Positions 1 to 9,736 are shown, numbered from the stretch's first letter. The stretch is 64,000 nt of DNA from Sinotaia quadrata (GCA_028829895.1 CM054177.1:75538663-75602662), one strand, 5' to 3'. Numbers and translations are program-made. Notes: a model not told the origin generated them from the sequence alone.

Positions 1-85
1 CTGACCACGAAGATAACAATTAAAAGTAAAACACAAATACTTATAAACCTAGGGGTGGATGAGAACTTTAATGACGTCAGTAATG
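1..85. other. Left flank of the LTR element
   Basis: Unique AT-rich flank before the target-site duplication. No coding signal seen. Confidence 0.5.
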
Positions 86-90
86 GTGGC
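86..90. repeat. Target-site duplication GTGGC, left copy
   Basis: The five bases GTGGC lie directly before the TGTCACGG start of the left LTR and recur directly after the CCGTGACA end of the right LTR (6592-6596). A 5-bp duplication is usual for Ty3/Gypsy and retroviral-type integrases. Confidence 0.93.
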
Positions 91-267
91 TGTCACGGGC
101 CGCCTATGTTATGTTGTCTGACTGTCGCTGGCCCCTGTCTCCTTCTCGGTCAAAGGGGGGGGGGGTCAGGTCAGTTACCGTGACTTGCTGGATCACACCG
201 AATGATCTAAGGTGTTATACAATCATTCTCACATGCAAATACCACGTTGGTCTTGTGGGGAAATATA

Positions 268-273
268 TTTATT
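268..273 (-). promoter_or_regulatory. Polyadenylation signal AATAAA in the left LTR
   Basis: AATAAA on the minus strand, 177 bases from the LTR end. It is retained at the matching place in the right LTR (4928-4933) although the surrounding bases differ there, which suggests functional constraint or common origin. Confidence 0.5.
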
Positions 274-910
274 TTGCATGTGGGGTAAAGTGTGAAAATC
301 AGCGTGTATGTATGAATGCGGGATGAATGTATTTTGAGGGACGGACAGAATGAACGAACAAACAACCGTAGCACCACACTTGAACCGCAGAGAGAGAGAA
401 AAACCCAACTCTTGATGAAGAGTTAAAAAAAGAAGAAATTTATTTTAACAACTTGGGGCTAATTCTCTCGTACGGTGTTAGTCATTCATTCAAAAAAATA
501 CATCCGCTCGGCAACATTCATGGGATAGGGGGAAAAAGAAAGAAAGAAAGAAAGAACAATGGATATGATAAATGGTATAAAATGACAAGCAGAATTTATA
601 ATAGATCTAGCAGTGAAAACCGCAATACTATCAAATCATGTAATATTATCAAATCATGTACGGAAAAGAGCGGTAAATAGTTTAAGGTAAATACCCTATA
701 TCAATCATCAATGTTTATATAAAGAAATGTCAATAATGTTTCAATAGAGTCCTAAATAAATAATAAACTATACTAACCTACCTAAATGAATGCACCCTGA
801 GAAAAGTTCTTCTACTTACTAATTTCAAGGAAAAGAAAAACGCACGTCTGCGTGAAGAAAAATAAACGTAGTGGTATTGGCCAACAAACTAGGAAAATCA
901 CGATGATACC

Positions 911-1034
911 GCAGATAATGTACGAAGTACATACGACGAGTTGAGGTTGTAGAACCGTCAGGCCTCGTTATGACAGCAGATAATGTACGTAGTACATACG
1001 ACGAGTTGAGGTTGTAGAACCGTCAGGCCTCGTT
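911..1034. repeat. 65-bp tandem duplication private to the left LTR
   Basis: A unit beginning GCAGATAATGTACG occurs at 911 and again at 976. The right LTR has only one copy (from about 5573). Each unit contains the near-palindrome TGTACGWAGTACA. The copies differ at one base in that palindrome (GAAG versus GTAG) and by the linker ATGACA. Confidence 0.9.
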
Positions 1035-1995
1035 GACTGGCACCAGGCTGATGAACCTGGTGGCCCTTTCGCGTTGATAAACGCCGAAAGTATAACTAAC
1101 TCCTCGCTGAAGAATAGCGGGCGAAGTTAAAAGATGGTTGGTATATTGATGAGTGGTGGTGAATATCTTTCTCCCGGCCCAGTCTTGTCCCGTCAGCACT
1201 TGGCGCAAAGTCACTGATGAACAACCACTGTCCAGGTTTCGGTCCCAACGTATAATACTGGCATCCGACGCAGGTTACCATAAAAGAGTTGGGTGCGACA
1301 AAACACACCTCCAACGCTGTATAATACGTGGAAGATATTCTGGCCTTTCTTCCCCGATTGTGACGAGAATAGAAAAGACGGTCCGGACTCGGTGTAGGCG
1401 AACCATATACGACCTCACACCTCTCTGTAGTCCAGAACATACACACACACACTGATTCAAAATGGCCGGGTGAATCCTTTTATTCTTTCCCTCCCAGAAA
1501 AAAAATAACTCATTAGTCATGACTGCTTAGGCTATTGTTCTCGGGTTTTGGTGCATTCATTCTAGGGGTGCATTGACTAAGAAAATAGTTCCTAACTAAA
1601 TTTATATGTAAGGACTAAAACTGACTAGCTACAACTTCTATCTATTGTTAAAATGACTATCCAACCTTAACATAAAGAAACATACAAATGATTTTAATTA
1701 TAAAAGTAAAATTACAAAGTAAGCATTCACACTCTCTAACACTCTGACAAAGCATGAACATAGTACCACTCGCTCATTAATACATTGAAAAAATGTACAC
1801 AAAATAAGCCAAAAGCCCTGATGGCAATTGGGAACAAACTTGCTGTCAGCACATCTAATTAACCTTTCACCCTAACCCGCATGTGAACTCTTGAGAGCAT
1901 GATAGCGTCCCAGTTGGGTCACGTATGGGCAAGGGGGAGACAATTCACAGGAACAAAAATAAATTTTCTGATTACCCCCTCCCATCCCCGTGACA

Positions 1996-2006
1996 CGTCC
2001 CCCATA
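1996..2006 (-). promoter_or_regulatory. Polypurine-tract candidate
   Basis: On the minus strand the interior ends with ATGGGGGACG directly before the LTR TG. A G-rich purine run in this position is the usual primer for plus-strand synthesis. It is short and interrupted, so this is moderate support only. Confidence 0.55.
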
Positions 2007-2496
2007 AAATTTGATTGAAACTGAAAGTTGGAAATCAACCAAATATCAGTAAAATTTATTTTTAGGGAGAGAAATTGTTTCCTTAAAAAAAATTATCCGA
2101 AGAAAATTCACGCAAAATAAAATGTCAACGTCAAGTACTGGTAGTACTAACATGTCAAAAAATTTACACCTAGTGGAAACAAAAATTAGAACTGATTGCT
2201 GTGAATAAAAGTTATTATCATTACTAGTACTAAAAAAACTGCCTATCAAGACAAAGTGATTGTCATCCTATGGGAAATGTCCAAAATAACGTATAGAAAA
2301 ACTTCACAAAATGTAACATCAACTTAGAATACAAACAATATTAGCCTATCAAAATGCAAAGGCTCAAAATAGGTGAACAAACATCAAGGAAAAGTATTTG
2401 AAAAATTATTAGAAAAATAAGTTGGCCTCTACACCAAATATTTAAACGCAAATCTCAAATTCGAAATTATCCCACTTGGCTGGAATAACATGTGTG
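2007..2496 (-). other. Element 3' internal region, non-coding
   Basis: About 490 bases between the Gag stop and the purine tract. AT-rich, with only short frames and no pol-like motifs. This is where pol would be expected in an autonomous relative, so it looks like a deleted pol or a 3' untranslated segment. Confidence 0.6.
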
Positions 2497-4599
2497 CTAC
2501 AACACGAAAAAATAATCAACCTTACGCCTAAACTTAAACGTCAAAATCAAAGTGGTTACATATGCCCCAGCATTCTGACCTGTGTCAATCACAACTGTAG
2601 TAGTGTACATGGGTATGCCAACTGCCACAGCACTTACATCCCTCTTGTCAGGCGATCTCAAAAATGTGGTACCGCCATCATATACGTCATTAGAGTTTCT
2701 CAGAGCCGTCACGTGGCTCGTACTTGGGGGTAGGAAAAGAAAAATAAAACTGTTTCTCAATCTCGCTGCCTCGTCTGCAGCCGCTGTCACTGTCCGAGTG
2801 ACGTCATCAAAAACTTTTTCCGTACCTTTTCCTTTCGAATACCGCGGTTGATCAACCGATCGAAATGTTTTGGCAAAAACAAATGGGTCCTTAACTTCTA
2901 ACTGACCACGACACGAAGCTGCTGGTTCAGAGGTATCAGCATTACGCGAAAAAATATGCAGCACATCTAATACGTCATTTGGCAACCGAGTTGCCTTGCT
3001 AAACTCAAGCGAAGCGAAAGTAGCAACAGTGTAGCTATTAGCGACAGGGTAACCGAATCTGTCTGGCTTACTTGTCTGAACAAATGAATGGCTCTGTGTA
3101 GTACTCGACGGTTCAATCAGTGCACTAGGCTTATGCTCGGTAGGAGATACTGGCAATGAAACGAACTCTGAAACTTCGGACTGTACTTCTAGCTCTATAG
3201 GGGCTGTACATATCAAATCAGAAAATACTGGCGGTCCCTCTAGTGAAGTTTCCATAGTAGAAAAAGATGGACACTGTTCTTGCCCCGATGGGGAAAACAA
3301 AACAGATGATTGTCCTGAGACATCTAAAGAAGAATCAGTTGTCTCACTCAAGTGATCGATTATCACAGAACATGGCGGAGAATTTGGATAAGAAATTTCG
3401 GCGCTATCGGCGCTATCATTATCACTAACATCCGAATCAAACTGAAGGCCAAAACCAAACTGAATATCTAACTTGGGCATTTCGTAGTCAGGCATTTCTA
3501 CGGCTACTGTAGGAATCTTCGATGAAAATGGGTGCTTTGAATGTAGCGGACTATTTTCACAACCATCCCCACTAGTCACGACATCTTGTCCCGCCAGGAA
3601 TTTAGTCTTGTCATCTAATTCCTGTGTGACACTCGACTCCTTGAGCGGTGCTCTAAGAGAGTCATCCCTCATATCCTCAACATTCGGGCGAGTAGCTTCC
3701 CCTGTCGTCATGACAGTAGCTTCCTCCCCATCCGACATCGCAACCTGGTCAATTACAGGTTCGCATCTTTTGAAATGCTTACAAAAACAATCACCCACTG
3801 GGTCCTGAACCTTTGTCACAGATAATTCCTCAATACCATATAAACTTCTTCTAATCCTTGCCTTAGCCTCTACCCTCGCCTTCTCTATGTCTAAGGCGAT
3901 CTTACACCTCATTTTCTCCCTCTCTAGCTTCATTCTCTCTTTCTCTAATTCAGCCTGTCCGTTTTTCTTTCTTTCTTCTAACTTTCTCTTTAGTTCCTCT
4001 CTCTTAACCCTACATACCACTTCCAGCTCTATATACTGCATGAGTTCAAGACCTTTAAGGCCTAGCCCTTCTCCCTTGGTTAAAGCTTCCATCTGCATCT
4101 TAAGTCTGTATTTTTCTCCCTCTTCTAACCTTCTCTTTTTCAACTCGAATCTTCTGAGCTCGAACTCGTACAGCCAAACTATCTCATCTTTTACAAACTG
4201 CTCTAATTCTTCTCCATCTAATCCGTCTTCCCTACCCATATCTAAAAGTTCCTCTCTATTTTCTGCTTCTAGCTCTCTACATCTCACTTCCCTCACAAAC
4301 TCCTCTATTTCTAGGGTGGTCTCTGCCTCATCCCATTCTCTCAACTTCTCCCTCAAAAATTGTACCAATTCTGCCCCTTTAAGGCCCAACTCATTTCCTG
4401 TTGCTATGGCTTCCCTCTGGACTCTACACCTATCAGCCCACTCATCCATGTCGATGTCCTGATAGTATGCGCTAACAGTCCAAAAATGTCCTAACTGCCT
4501 ACAAGGAAAAAACTCAGAACCTATCGCGCACAAAAATGTTGAAAAAATGGTGCATGAAAATATGCGCAAAAAGATCACAGTACACAAAAAGCAAGGCAA
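2497..4599 (-). CDS. Gag-like protein of the LTR element, 700 codons
   Basis: The only long frame in the element, intact. Residues 1-50 are Phe/Cys-rich. The more plausible start is Met51 (codon 4447-4449), which opens an acidic and basic helical region typical of these Gags. Residues about 62-201 hold three tandem copies of one module spaced 53-55 residues apart, with signatures LGLKGAELVQF (71-81), DGLDGEELEQF (125-135) and LGLKGLELMQY (179-189), each followed by charged helix. Residues about 195-250 are a long Glu/Lys/Arg coiled-coil-like stretch. Residues about 263-560 are Ser/Thr/acidic and probably disordered. I see no CCHC zinc knuckle (only a cluster CFCKHFKRC at 271-279), no reverse transcriptase and no integrase. 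An isolated DTG near the C-terminus lacks the residues expected around a protease active site. Expected role is particle assembly and RNA packaging, inferred from position and the helical motif. Confidence 0.82.
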   Translation of the reverse strand: MPCFLCTVIFLRIFSCTIFSTFLCAIGSEFFPCRQLGHFWTVSAYYQDIDMDEWADRCRVQREAIATGNELGLKGAELVQFLREKLREWDEAETTLEIEEFVREVRCRELEAENREELLDMGREDGLDGEELEQFVKDEIVWLYEFELRRFELKKRRLEEGEKYRLKMQMEALTKGEGLGLKGLELMQYIELEVVCRVKREELKRKLEERKKNGQAELEKERMKLEREKMRCKIALDIEKARVEAKARIRRSLYGIEELSVTKVQDPVGDCFCKHFKRCEPVIDQVAMSDGEEATVMTTGEATRPNVEDMRDDSLRAPLKESSVTQELDDKTKFLAGQDVVTSGDGCENSPLHSKHPFSSKIPTVAVEMPDYEMPKLDIQFGFGLQFDSDVSDNDSADSAEISYPNSPPCSVIIDHLSETTDSSLDVSGQSSVLFSPSGQEQCPSFSTMETSLEGPPVFSDLICTAPIELEVQSEVSEFVSLPVSPTEHKPSALIEPSSTTQSHSFVQTSKPDRFGYPVANSYTVATFASLEFSKATRLPNDVLDVLHIFSRNADTSEPAASCRGQLEVKDPFVFAKTFRSVDQPRYSKGKGTEKVFDDVTRTVTAAADEAARLRNSFIFLFLPPSTSHVTALRNSNDVYDGGTTFLRSPDKRDVSAVAVGIPMYTTTVVIDTGQNAGAYVTTLILTFKFRRKVDYFFVL

Positions 4600-4720
4600 A
4601 AATTAATGTGCACAAAAATCCAGTGTACAAAAATCAATACACAAACCTATGTAATGATGATGAAGATAGGAAAGAAAAGAAGAAAAAAAGAATGATGCAA
4701 TCATACACACAATTCTTACC

Positions 4721-4741
4721 CGATCACGTACAGGGTCACCA
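4721..4741 (-). promoter_or_regulatory. Primer-binding site, tRNA-Trp-like
   Basis: On the minus strand, four bases after the right LTR ends, the interior reads TGGTGACCC followed by TGTACGTGAT. Animal tRNA-Trp ends (with CCA) are complementary to TGGTGACCCCGACGTGAT as I recall it. The first nine bases and the ACGTGAT block agree, with CG replaced by TGT between them. This fixes the element orientation. Confidence 0.75.
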
Positions 4742-4745
4742 AAAA

Positions 4746-6591
4746 TGTCACGGACCGCCTATGTTGTTGTCTGACTGACTGTCGCTGGCCTCTCTCTCCT
4801 TCTCGGTCAAAGGGGGTGGGGTCAGGTCAGTTACCGTGACTTGCCGGGATCACATCGAACGATCAGATGTTGATGATCATTCTCACACTCAGACACCACG
4901 AATAGTTTTGTGGGAGTTAGGATTAGCTTTATTCTGAGATGTGGGGTAAAATGTGAAAGGCAGCGTGTATGTATGAATGCGGAATGAATGTATTTTGAGG
5001 GACGGACAGAATGAACGAACAAACAACCGTAGCACCGCACTTGCACCACACACAGAGAGAAAAACCCAACTCTTGATGAAGAGTTAAAAAAAGAAGAAAT
5101 TTATTCTAACAACTTGGGGGCTAACTCTCTCGTACGGTGTTAGTCATTCATTCAAAAAAATACGTCCGCTCGGCAACATTCATGGGATAGGGAAAAAAGA
5201 AAGAAAGAAAGAAAGAACAATGGATATGATAAATGGTATAAAATGACAAGCAGAATTTATAATAGATCTAGCAGTGAAAACCGCAATACTATCAAATCAT
5301 GTAATATTATCAAATCATGTACGGAAAAGAGCGGTAAATAGTTTAAGGTAAATACCCTATATCAATCATCAATGTTTATATAAAGAAATGTCAATAATGT
5401 TTCAATAGAGTCCTAAATAAATAATAAACTATACTAACCTACCTAAATGAATGCACCCTGAGAAAAGTTCTTCTACTTACTAATTTCAAGGAAAAGAAAA
5501 ACGCACGTCTGCGTGAAGAAAAATAAACGTAGTGGTATTGGCCAACAAACTAGGAAAATCACGATGATACCGCAGATAATGTACGAAGTACATACGACGA
5601 GTTGAGGTTGTAGAACCGTCAGGCCTCGTTGACTGGCACCAGGCTGATGAACCTGGTGGCCCTTTCGCGTTGATAAATGCCGAAAGTATAACTAACTCCT
5701 CGCTGAAGAATAGCGGGCGAAGTTAAAAGATGGTTGGTATATTGATGAGTGGTGGTGAATATCTTTCTCCCGGCCCAGTCTTGTCCCGTCAGCACTTGGC
5801 GCAAAGTCACTGATGAACAACCACTATCCAGGTTTCGGTCCCAACGTATAATACTGGCATCCGACGCAGGTTACCATAAAAGAGTTGGGTGCGACAAAAC
5901 ACGCCTCCAACGCTGTATAATACGTGGAAGATATTCTGGCCTTTCTTCCCCGATTGTGACGAGAATAGAAAAGACGGTCCGGACTCGGTGTAGGCGAACC
6001 ATATACGACCTCACACCTCTCTGTAGTCCAGAACATACACACACACACTGATTCAAAATGGCCGGGTGAATCCTTTTATTCTTTCCCTCCCAGAAAAAAA
6101 ATAACTCATTAGTCATGACTGCTTAGGCTATTGTTCTCGGGTTTTGGTGCATTCATTCTAGGGGTGCATTGACTAAGAAAATAGTTCCTAACTAAATTTA
6201 TATGTAAGGACTAAAACTGACTAGCTACAACTTCTATCTATTGTTAAAATGACTATCCAACCTTAACATAAAGAAACATACAAATGATTTTAATTATAAA
6301 AGTAAAATTACAAAGTAAGCATTCACACTCTCTAACACTCTGACAAAGCATGAACATAGTACCACTCGCTCATTAATACATTGAAAAAATGTACACAAAA
6401 TAAGCCAAAAGCCCTGATGGCAATTGGGAACAAACTTGCTGTCAGCACATCTAATTAACCTTTCACCCTAACCCGCAGGTGAACTCTTGAGAGCATGATA
6501 GCGTCCCAGTTGGGTCACGTATGGGCAAGGGGGAGACAATTCACAGGAACAAAAATAAATTTTCTGATTACCCCCTCCCATCCCCGTGACA
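4746..6591 (-). repeat. Right LTR (5' LTR in element orientation), 1846 bp
   Basis: Direct repeat of 91-1995. On the minus strand it begins TGTCACGG at 6591 and ends CCGTGACA at 4746, before the primer-binding site. It carries the presumed promoter TATATAAA (5385-5392) and an AATAAA at 4928-4933. It has one copy of the 65-bp unit that is doubled in the left LTR. Confidence 0.95.
5385..5392 (-). promoter_or_regulatory. LTR TATA box
   Basis: TATATAAA on the minus strand about 1.2 kb into the LTR, followed 290-460 bases downstream by AATAAA. This order matches a U3-R-U5 layout with U3 of about 1.2-1.3 kb. The same box is at 713-720 in the left LTR. Confidence 0.5.
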
Positions 6592-6596
6592 GTGGC
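6592..6596. repeat. Target-site duplication GTGGC, right copy
   Basis: Perfect match to 86-90, directly after the right LTR. Confidence 0.93.
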
Positions 6597-6991
6597 AAAA
6601 AGAATGATGAAGTCACAATGACTCAAGCGCGATCTGACAAGTCACTTCAAATCGTGTCCCTATTAAACAGAGGGAGAGGTTTTGTATATTTTATTTCTTT
6701 AGACTTGCTGAGCGCGTATATGTTGACTGGTGGAGAGGCGGTTTTCCTGGTAGGCTTGGTCAGCAGACAGGTAGCAGAGGCTCTGTACTTTTCATCTGTT
6801 TGAATCTATAGAGGAATCAGCCAACCATAGCCTGATTTATTCAATTGTTCGTTGAGGCGCAAAGACAGAGCAGTTACTGGCATGACAATAGAATGGATAT
6901 CGTGCTGATTTTAAAACATACAATATTATTTCCTAAATTTCTGGTGGGCACTAAAATATTGACTGGTGTACCACACGCACGTCATTTGTAC
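6597..6991. other. Unassigned intergenic stretch
   Basis: Unique sequence between the LTR element and a minisatellite. Short frames on the plus strand (6495-6803 crosses the LTR end) do not look like protein. Nothing recognised. Confidence 0.4.
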
Positions 6992-7197
6992 ATGACAAAT
7001 AGGAAAGGACAATTGATAAGTGAATGAATGGAGAAAATAGAGAAAAATGAATTAAAATGACAAATAGGAAAGGACAATTGATAAGTGAATGAATGGAGAA
7101 AATAGAGAAGAATGAATTAAAATGACAAATAGGAAAGGACAATTTATAAGTGAATGAACGGAGAAATTAGAAAAGAATGAATTAAAATGACAAATAA
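6992..7197. repeat. 65-bp minisatellite, about 3.2 copies
   Basis: Units begin ATGACAAATAGGAAAGG at 6992, 7057, 7122 and 7187 (partial). Near-identical copies. Confidence 0.95.
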
Positions 7198-7634
7198 ATC
7201 AACATCCACGAACACATACAAGCAGAAGAAGCATAATACATAATTCAATCAAGTTCAACCGGGACTGACCTTTTTCGGCAAAACCTTTTTTACCAGTGGT
7301 GTCTGGGATTGCTCATCTGAGCTGTTACTCCGAGAATGGCAGGGTTGACCTAAATTTGGGGGCTGATTTCAGCACGAACAGAGACAGACCATGACGGTCA
7401 CGTGGTCAGTCGGGCTAAATATCTGGCGAATTATTACAACGTGACCTATTAGGTCGGCCAAGATTGTATAATATCATCAGGGACCTCCTGCAAGAGAACA
7501 GCTAACAGGAAGTTGCGAACAACAAGACCTTGACCCAATCCTGCTCTCACGAGTTTAAAAGTAGATTGAAACCCTGCGAATCTTAAAGATAAATGAAACT
7601 GGCGGTCACCCCTAGTAACGTCACAGTTAATATA
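7198..7634. other. Unassigned intergenic stretch
   Basis: Mixed-composition unique DNA with a few CpGs. No convincing frame or splice-bounded exon seen. Confidence 0.4.
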
Positions 7635-7985
7635 GTAATGCCAGCCAGCAATCCACAATCCACGATTTACAGTGTATTGCCAACCAGCAATACACAATCC
7701 ACGAGTTACAGTGTAATGCCAACCAGCAATACACAATCCACGAGTTACAGTGTAATGCCAATCAGCAATACACAATCCACCAGTTACAGTGTAATGCAAA
7801 CCAGCAATACACAATCCACGAGTTACAGTGTAATGCCAACCAACAATACACAATCCACCAGTTACAGTGTAATGCAAACCAGCAATACACAATCCACGAA
7901 TTACAGTGTAATTCCAATCATCAATACACATTCCTGAGTTACAGAGTAATGGCAAGAAGTAATACGAATTCCTGAGTTTCAGAAT
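7635..7985. repeat. 39-bp minisatellite, about 9 copies, open on both strands
   Basis: Unit built around CCAACCAGCAATACACAATC, period 39. Because 39 is 13 codons, repeats such as MPTSNTQSTSYSV appear on the plus strand and GLCIAGWHYTVTR on the minus strand. The last two units are diverged. Both frames are best explained by the repeat length. Confidence 0.95.
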
Positions 7986-8440
7986 TAACGTAAGTTTACT
8001 CCAGTCTGTTTTATGGCTCGTGAATCACCCCCATTCCATGAAGAGGCTCCAGTTACGTCCAGTCCAATTTTCAAACTGCTAGAATGCTATGCTTCCACAG
8101 AAATGGTTAGGTCTTGAGAGGTCAGATATCAAAAAATGTCTTAAAGTGACCACTTTCTGTTTAAAAGATTTGTGTATTAGTGTTGCATCCCTTTAACAAA
8201 AGCATGGTAGGACGGCAGTCCCTGATAGTAGTTAGTTGAAGCTTTTCTGATTGGATCTCCCACCCCACCCCAGCGGTCTTTGATTAAAGTCATATATCGA
8301 TCTACCATTTGAGTTCTAAAAAGAGCCTTTACAGGCAATGAAAACAAAACCACTAGCTTTCTAGTAGGTAATATTCCCTCCCTGTGCAAAAATCGTATTC
8401 TTGCAGTCTGACCATTGAAAGTTTGTCGTTGGACTAGATG
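7986..8440. other. Unassigned intergenic stretch
   Basis: Unique sequence. A 96-codon minus frame (8177-8467) has no recognisable motif and overlaps the next repeat, so it is not called. Confidence 0.35.
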
Positions 8441-8580
8441 AATTATGTTAGCTTTCACAAATTTCACTGGTAAATTATGTTAAATTAAATTTTGAATTAT
8501 GTTGGCTTTCACAAATTTCACTGGTAAATTATGTTAAATTAAATTATGAATTATGTTGGCTTTCGCAAATTTCACTGGTG
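8441..8580. repeat. 54-bp minisatellite, 2.6 copies
   Basis: Units start AATTATGTTRGCTTTC at 8441, 8495 and 8549. Confidence 0.93.
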
Positions 8581-8718
8581 CCATAGTAATAGAGCAAGAG
8601 AAAGAAAATGTTTGAAACGGATAGAATTAAAACAGGCGATGTTTTGTAACGCTTTCGAAAATTGACGAAAACATTCAATCCATCATGTGTCATGAACTAT
8701 TGACGTGTCTTCTGGGTC

Positions 8719-8724
8719 TTTATT
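8719..8724 (-). terminator. Polyadenylation signal AATAAA
   Basis: Canonical AATAAA on the minus strand, 60 bases beyond the stop codon of the candidate terminal exon at 8784-9061. The hexamer is common by chance in AT-rich DNA, so its weight comes from position. Confidence 0.35.
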
Positions 8725-8783
8725 CATCACTTCCATTACAGTGGATTGTTCACAGCAAACTGATCTTTCATCCAGTCTGCGGT

Positions 8784-9061
8784 TCAGTGAAACGTTGCTT
8801 TAGACGGAAATGTCATGTTGTCGTTTCTTTTTCCATTGCCATAGTAACAAGCTGTACTGCCCCGTTCGCAGTTATAAAAGGTGACCTTATCCGCCTTCCA
8901 TCCACATTGAATTTGCCTTTTATTGTGCGGGTTATAACAGCATTCGGAAAAGCAAATAAAATCATGCACCCCCTCACTTCTTTTGGTGTTGTTGTTATAT
9001 CCTTCATGAAGTCTGGCCATAAATACACAGTTCACTCGGTGTACTGCTTTCATGTAGTTTG
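8784..9061 (-). CDS. Possible 3'-terminal exon, cysteine-rich protein of unknown family
   Basis: Minus-strand frame of about 90 codons that begins directly after CTTTAACTAACAG, a usable branch-point and acceptor, and ends in TGA at 8784-8786. The product is rich in Cys, Asn and Tyr. Features include FICFSECCY, QIQCGWKADKVTFYNCE and STACYYGNGKR, giving seven cysteines, as in small secreted domains. An AATAAA follows 60 bases later. I do not recognise the family. Caution: two other frames across the same bases (plus strand 8685-9068 and another minus frame) are also open, so this may be a low-stop stretch. No upstream exon was identified. Confidence 0.35.
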
Positions 9062-9147
9062 CTGTTAGTTAAAGATTTACCAAATGTTTCGTCAACGCAC
9101 GCACAAATATACATGTTCTTATATACGTGCATAAGATCAAGACAAAA

Positions 9148-9149
9148 TC

Positions 9150-9180
<31 letters not shown>

Positions 9181-9232
9181 GGGAGAGAGAGAGGGAGAGA
9201 GAGGGAGAGAGAGATGAGAGGGAGAGAGAAAG
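9148..9232. repeat. (GA)n microsatellite with GG interruptions
   Basis: Purine run of GAGAGA and GGGAGA units, about 85 bp. Confidence 0.95.
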
Positions 9233-9736
9233 TTGCTAACAGTCATATCAGGAGAAGGAGAAACTTTGTACTATATCGTATAATGTCAGAGACCAATGAA
9301 TCTTGTATCTATATAGAGGGCATAGGTCAGGCTTGCTACAACAGGTCGTGGTATTTGAGGGGCAGACCTTAAAGCAAGTAACGGTCATTTCTCCGTTATG
9401 AATAGATCCAAGTTTCATAATTATAATCTACATTCTTAGCGTCTTTTCTCTTCATCGACCAGCAACATTATAGCGTACTCTTCCCATTTATAAAATTACG
9501 GGAGGCAATTTTATATGAAATAAATCAAGAAAGTATACTAGCTGCATTAATCATTGACAAACATTTTACTTTTGTGTTTTATTTTATTAAAAAGAAACGT
9601 ATAACTCTTTAGTAACTTCTAATGGGCGTAACAGAAAGGTTAGATGCAATTGAATGTAATAGACTACAATCAAATTCTTAGGCCTACTTGCCGTTGAATG
9701 TAATAGGCTACAATTAAACTCTTACTGGTGGTTGGT
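9233..9736. other. Unassigned intergenic stretch
   Basis: AT-rich unique sequence with a weak duplicated motif (CTACAAT...TAGGC, about 9660-9720). A 29-codon run from an ATG at 9281 is too weak to call. Confidence 0.35.

Larger units (their letters stand above)
91..1995 (-). repeat. Left LTR (3' LTR in element orientation), 1905 bp
   Basis: Direct repeat of 4746-6591, with inverted ends TGTCACGG/CCGTGACA. Read on the minus strand, U3 begins at 1995. A TATATAAA box lies at 713-720, and AATAAA signals follow at about 439-444 and at 268-273. It is longer than the right LTR mainly because a 65-bp unit is duplicated at 911-1034. The stretch from about 180 to 330 differs strongly from the other LTR while the remainder is nearly identical. 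All short open frames in it recur in the other LTR and are not genes. Confidence 0.95.
91..6591 (-). mobile_element. Non-autonomous Ty3/Gypsy-like LTR retrotransposon (Gag only)
   Basis: A 6.5-kb insertion bounded by two direct repeats that start TGTCACGG and end CCGTGACA, flanked by a perfect 5-bp target duplication. Transcription runs on the minus strand. The primer-binding site adjoins the right LTR, a short purine-rich tract adjoins the left LTR on that strand, and the single long frame is on that strand. The roughly 2.75-kb interior encodes only a Gag-like protein. No reverse transcriptase, RNase H, integrase or clear protease is present, so it must depend on enzymes from a relative (a terminal-repeat-with-Gag type element). 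I count 4 substitutions and no indels over the approximately 950 aligned bases 1044-1995 versus 5640-6591, which indicates a recent insertion. Assignment to Ty3/Gypsy rests on the 5-bp duplication, the tRNA-Trp-like primer site and the Gag motif, and is inference. Confidence 0.9.

Noticed and set aside
1023..1520. Overlapping 63-118-codon frames inside the LTRs
   Set aside because: Present in both LTRs, mutually overlapping on both strands and lacking motifs. Not independent genes.
2497..2600. DTG triplet near the C-terminus of the Gag-like protein as a protease active site
   Set aside because: Isolated DTG without the following Ala or the flap and second-half motifs of a retroviral-type protease. 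The surrounding residues look unrelated.
3887..4462. 191-codon plus-strand frame opposite the Gag coiled coil
   Set aside because: Ser/Leu-rich mirror of Glu/Lys/Arg codons on the other strand. A shadow of the Gag frame.
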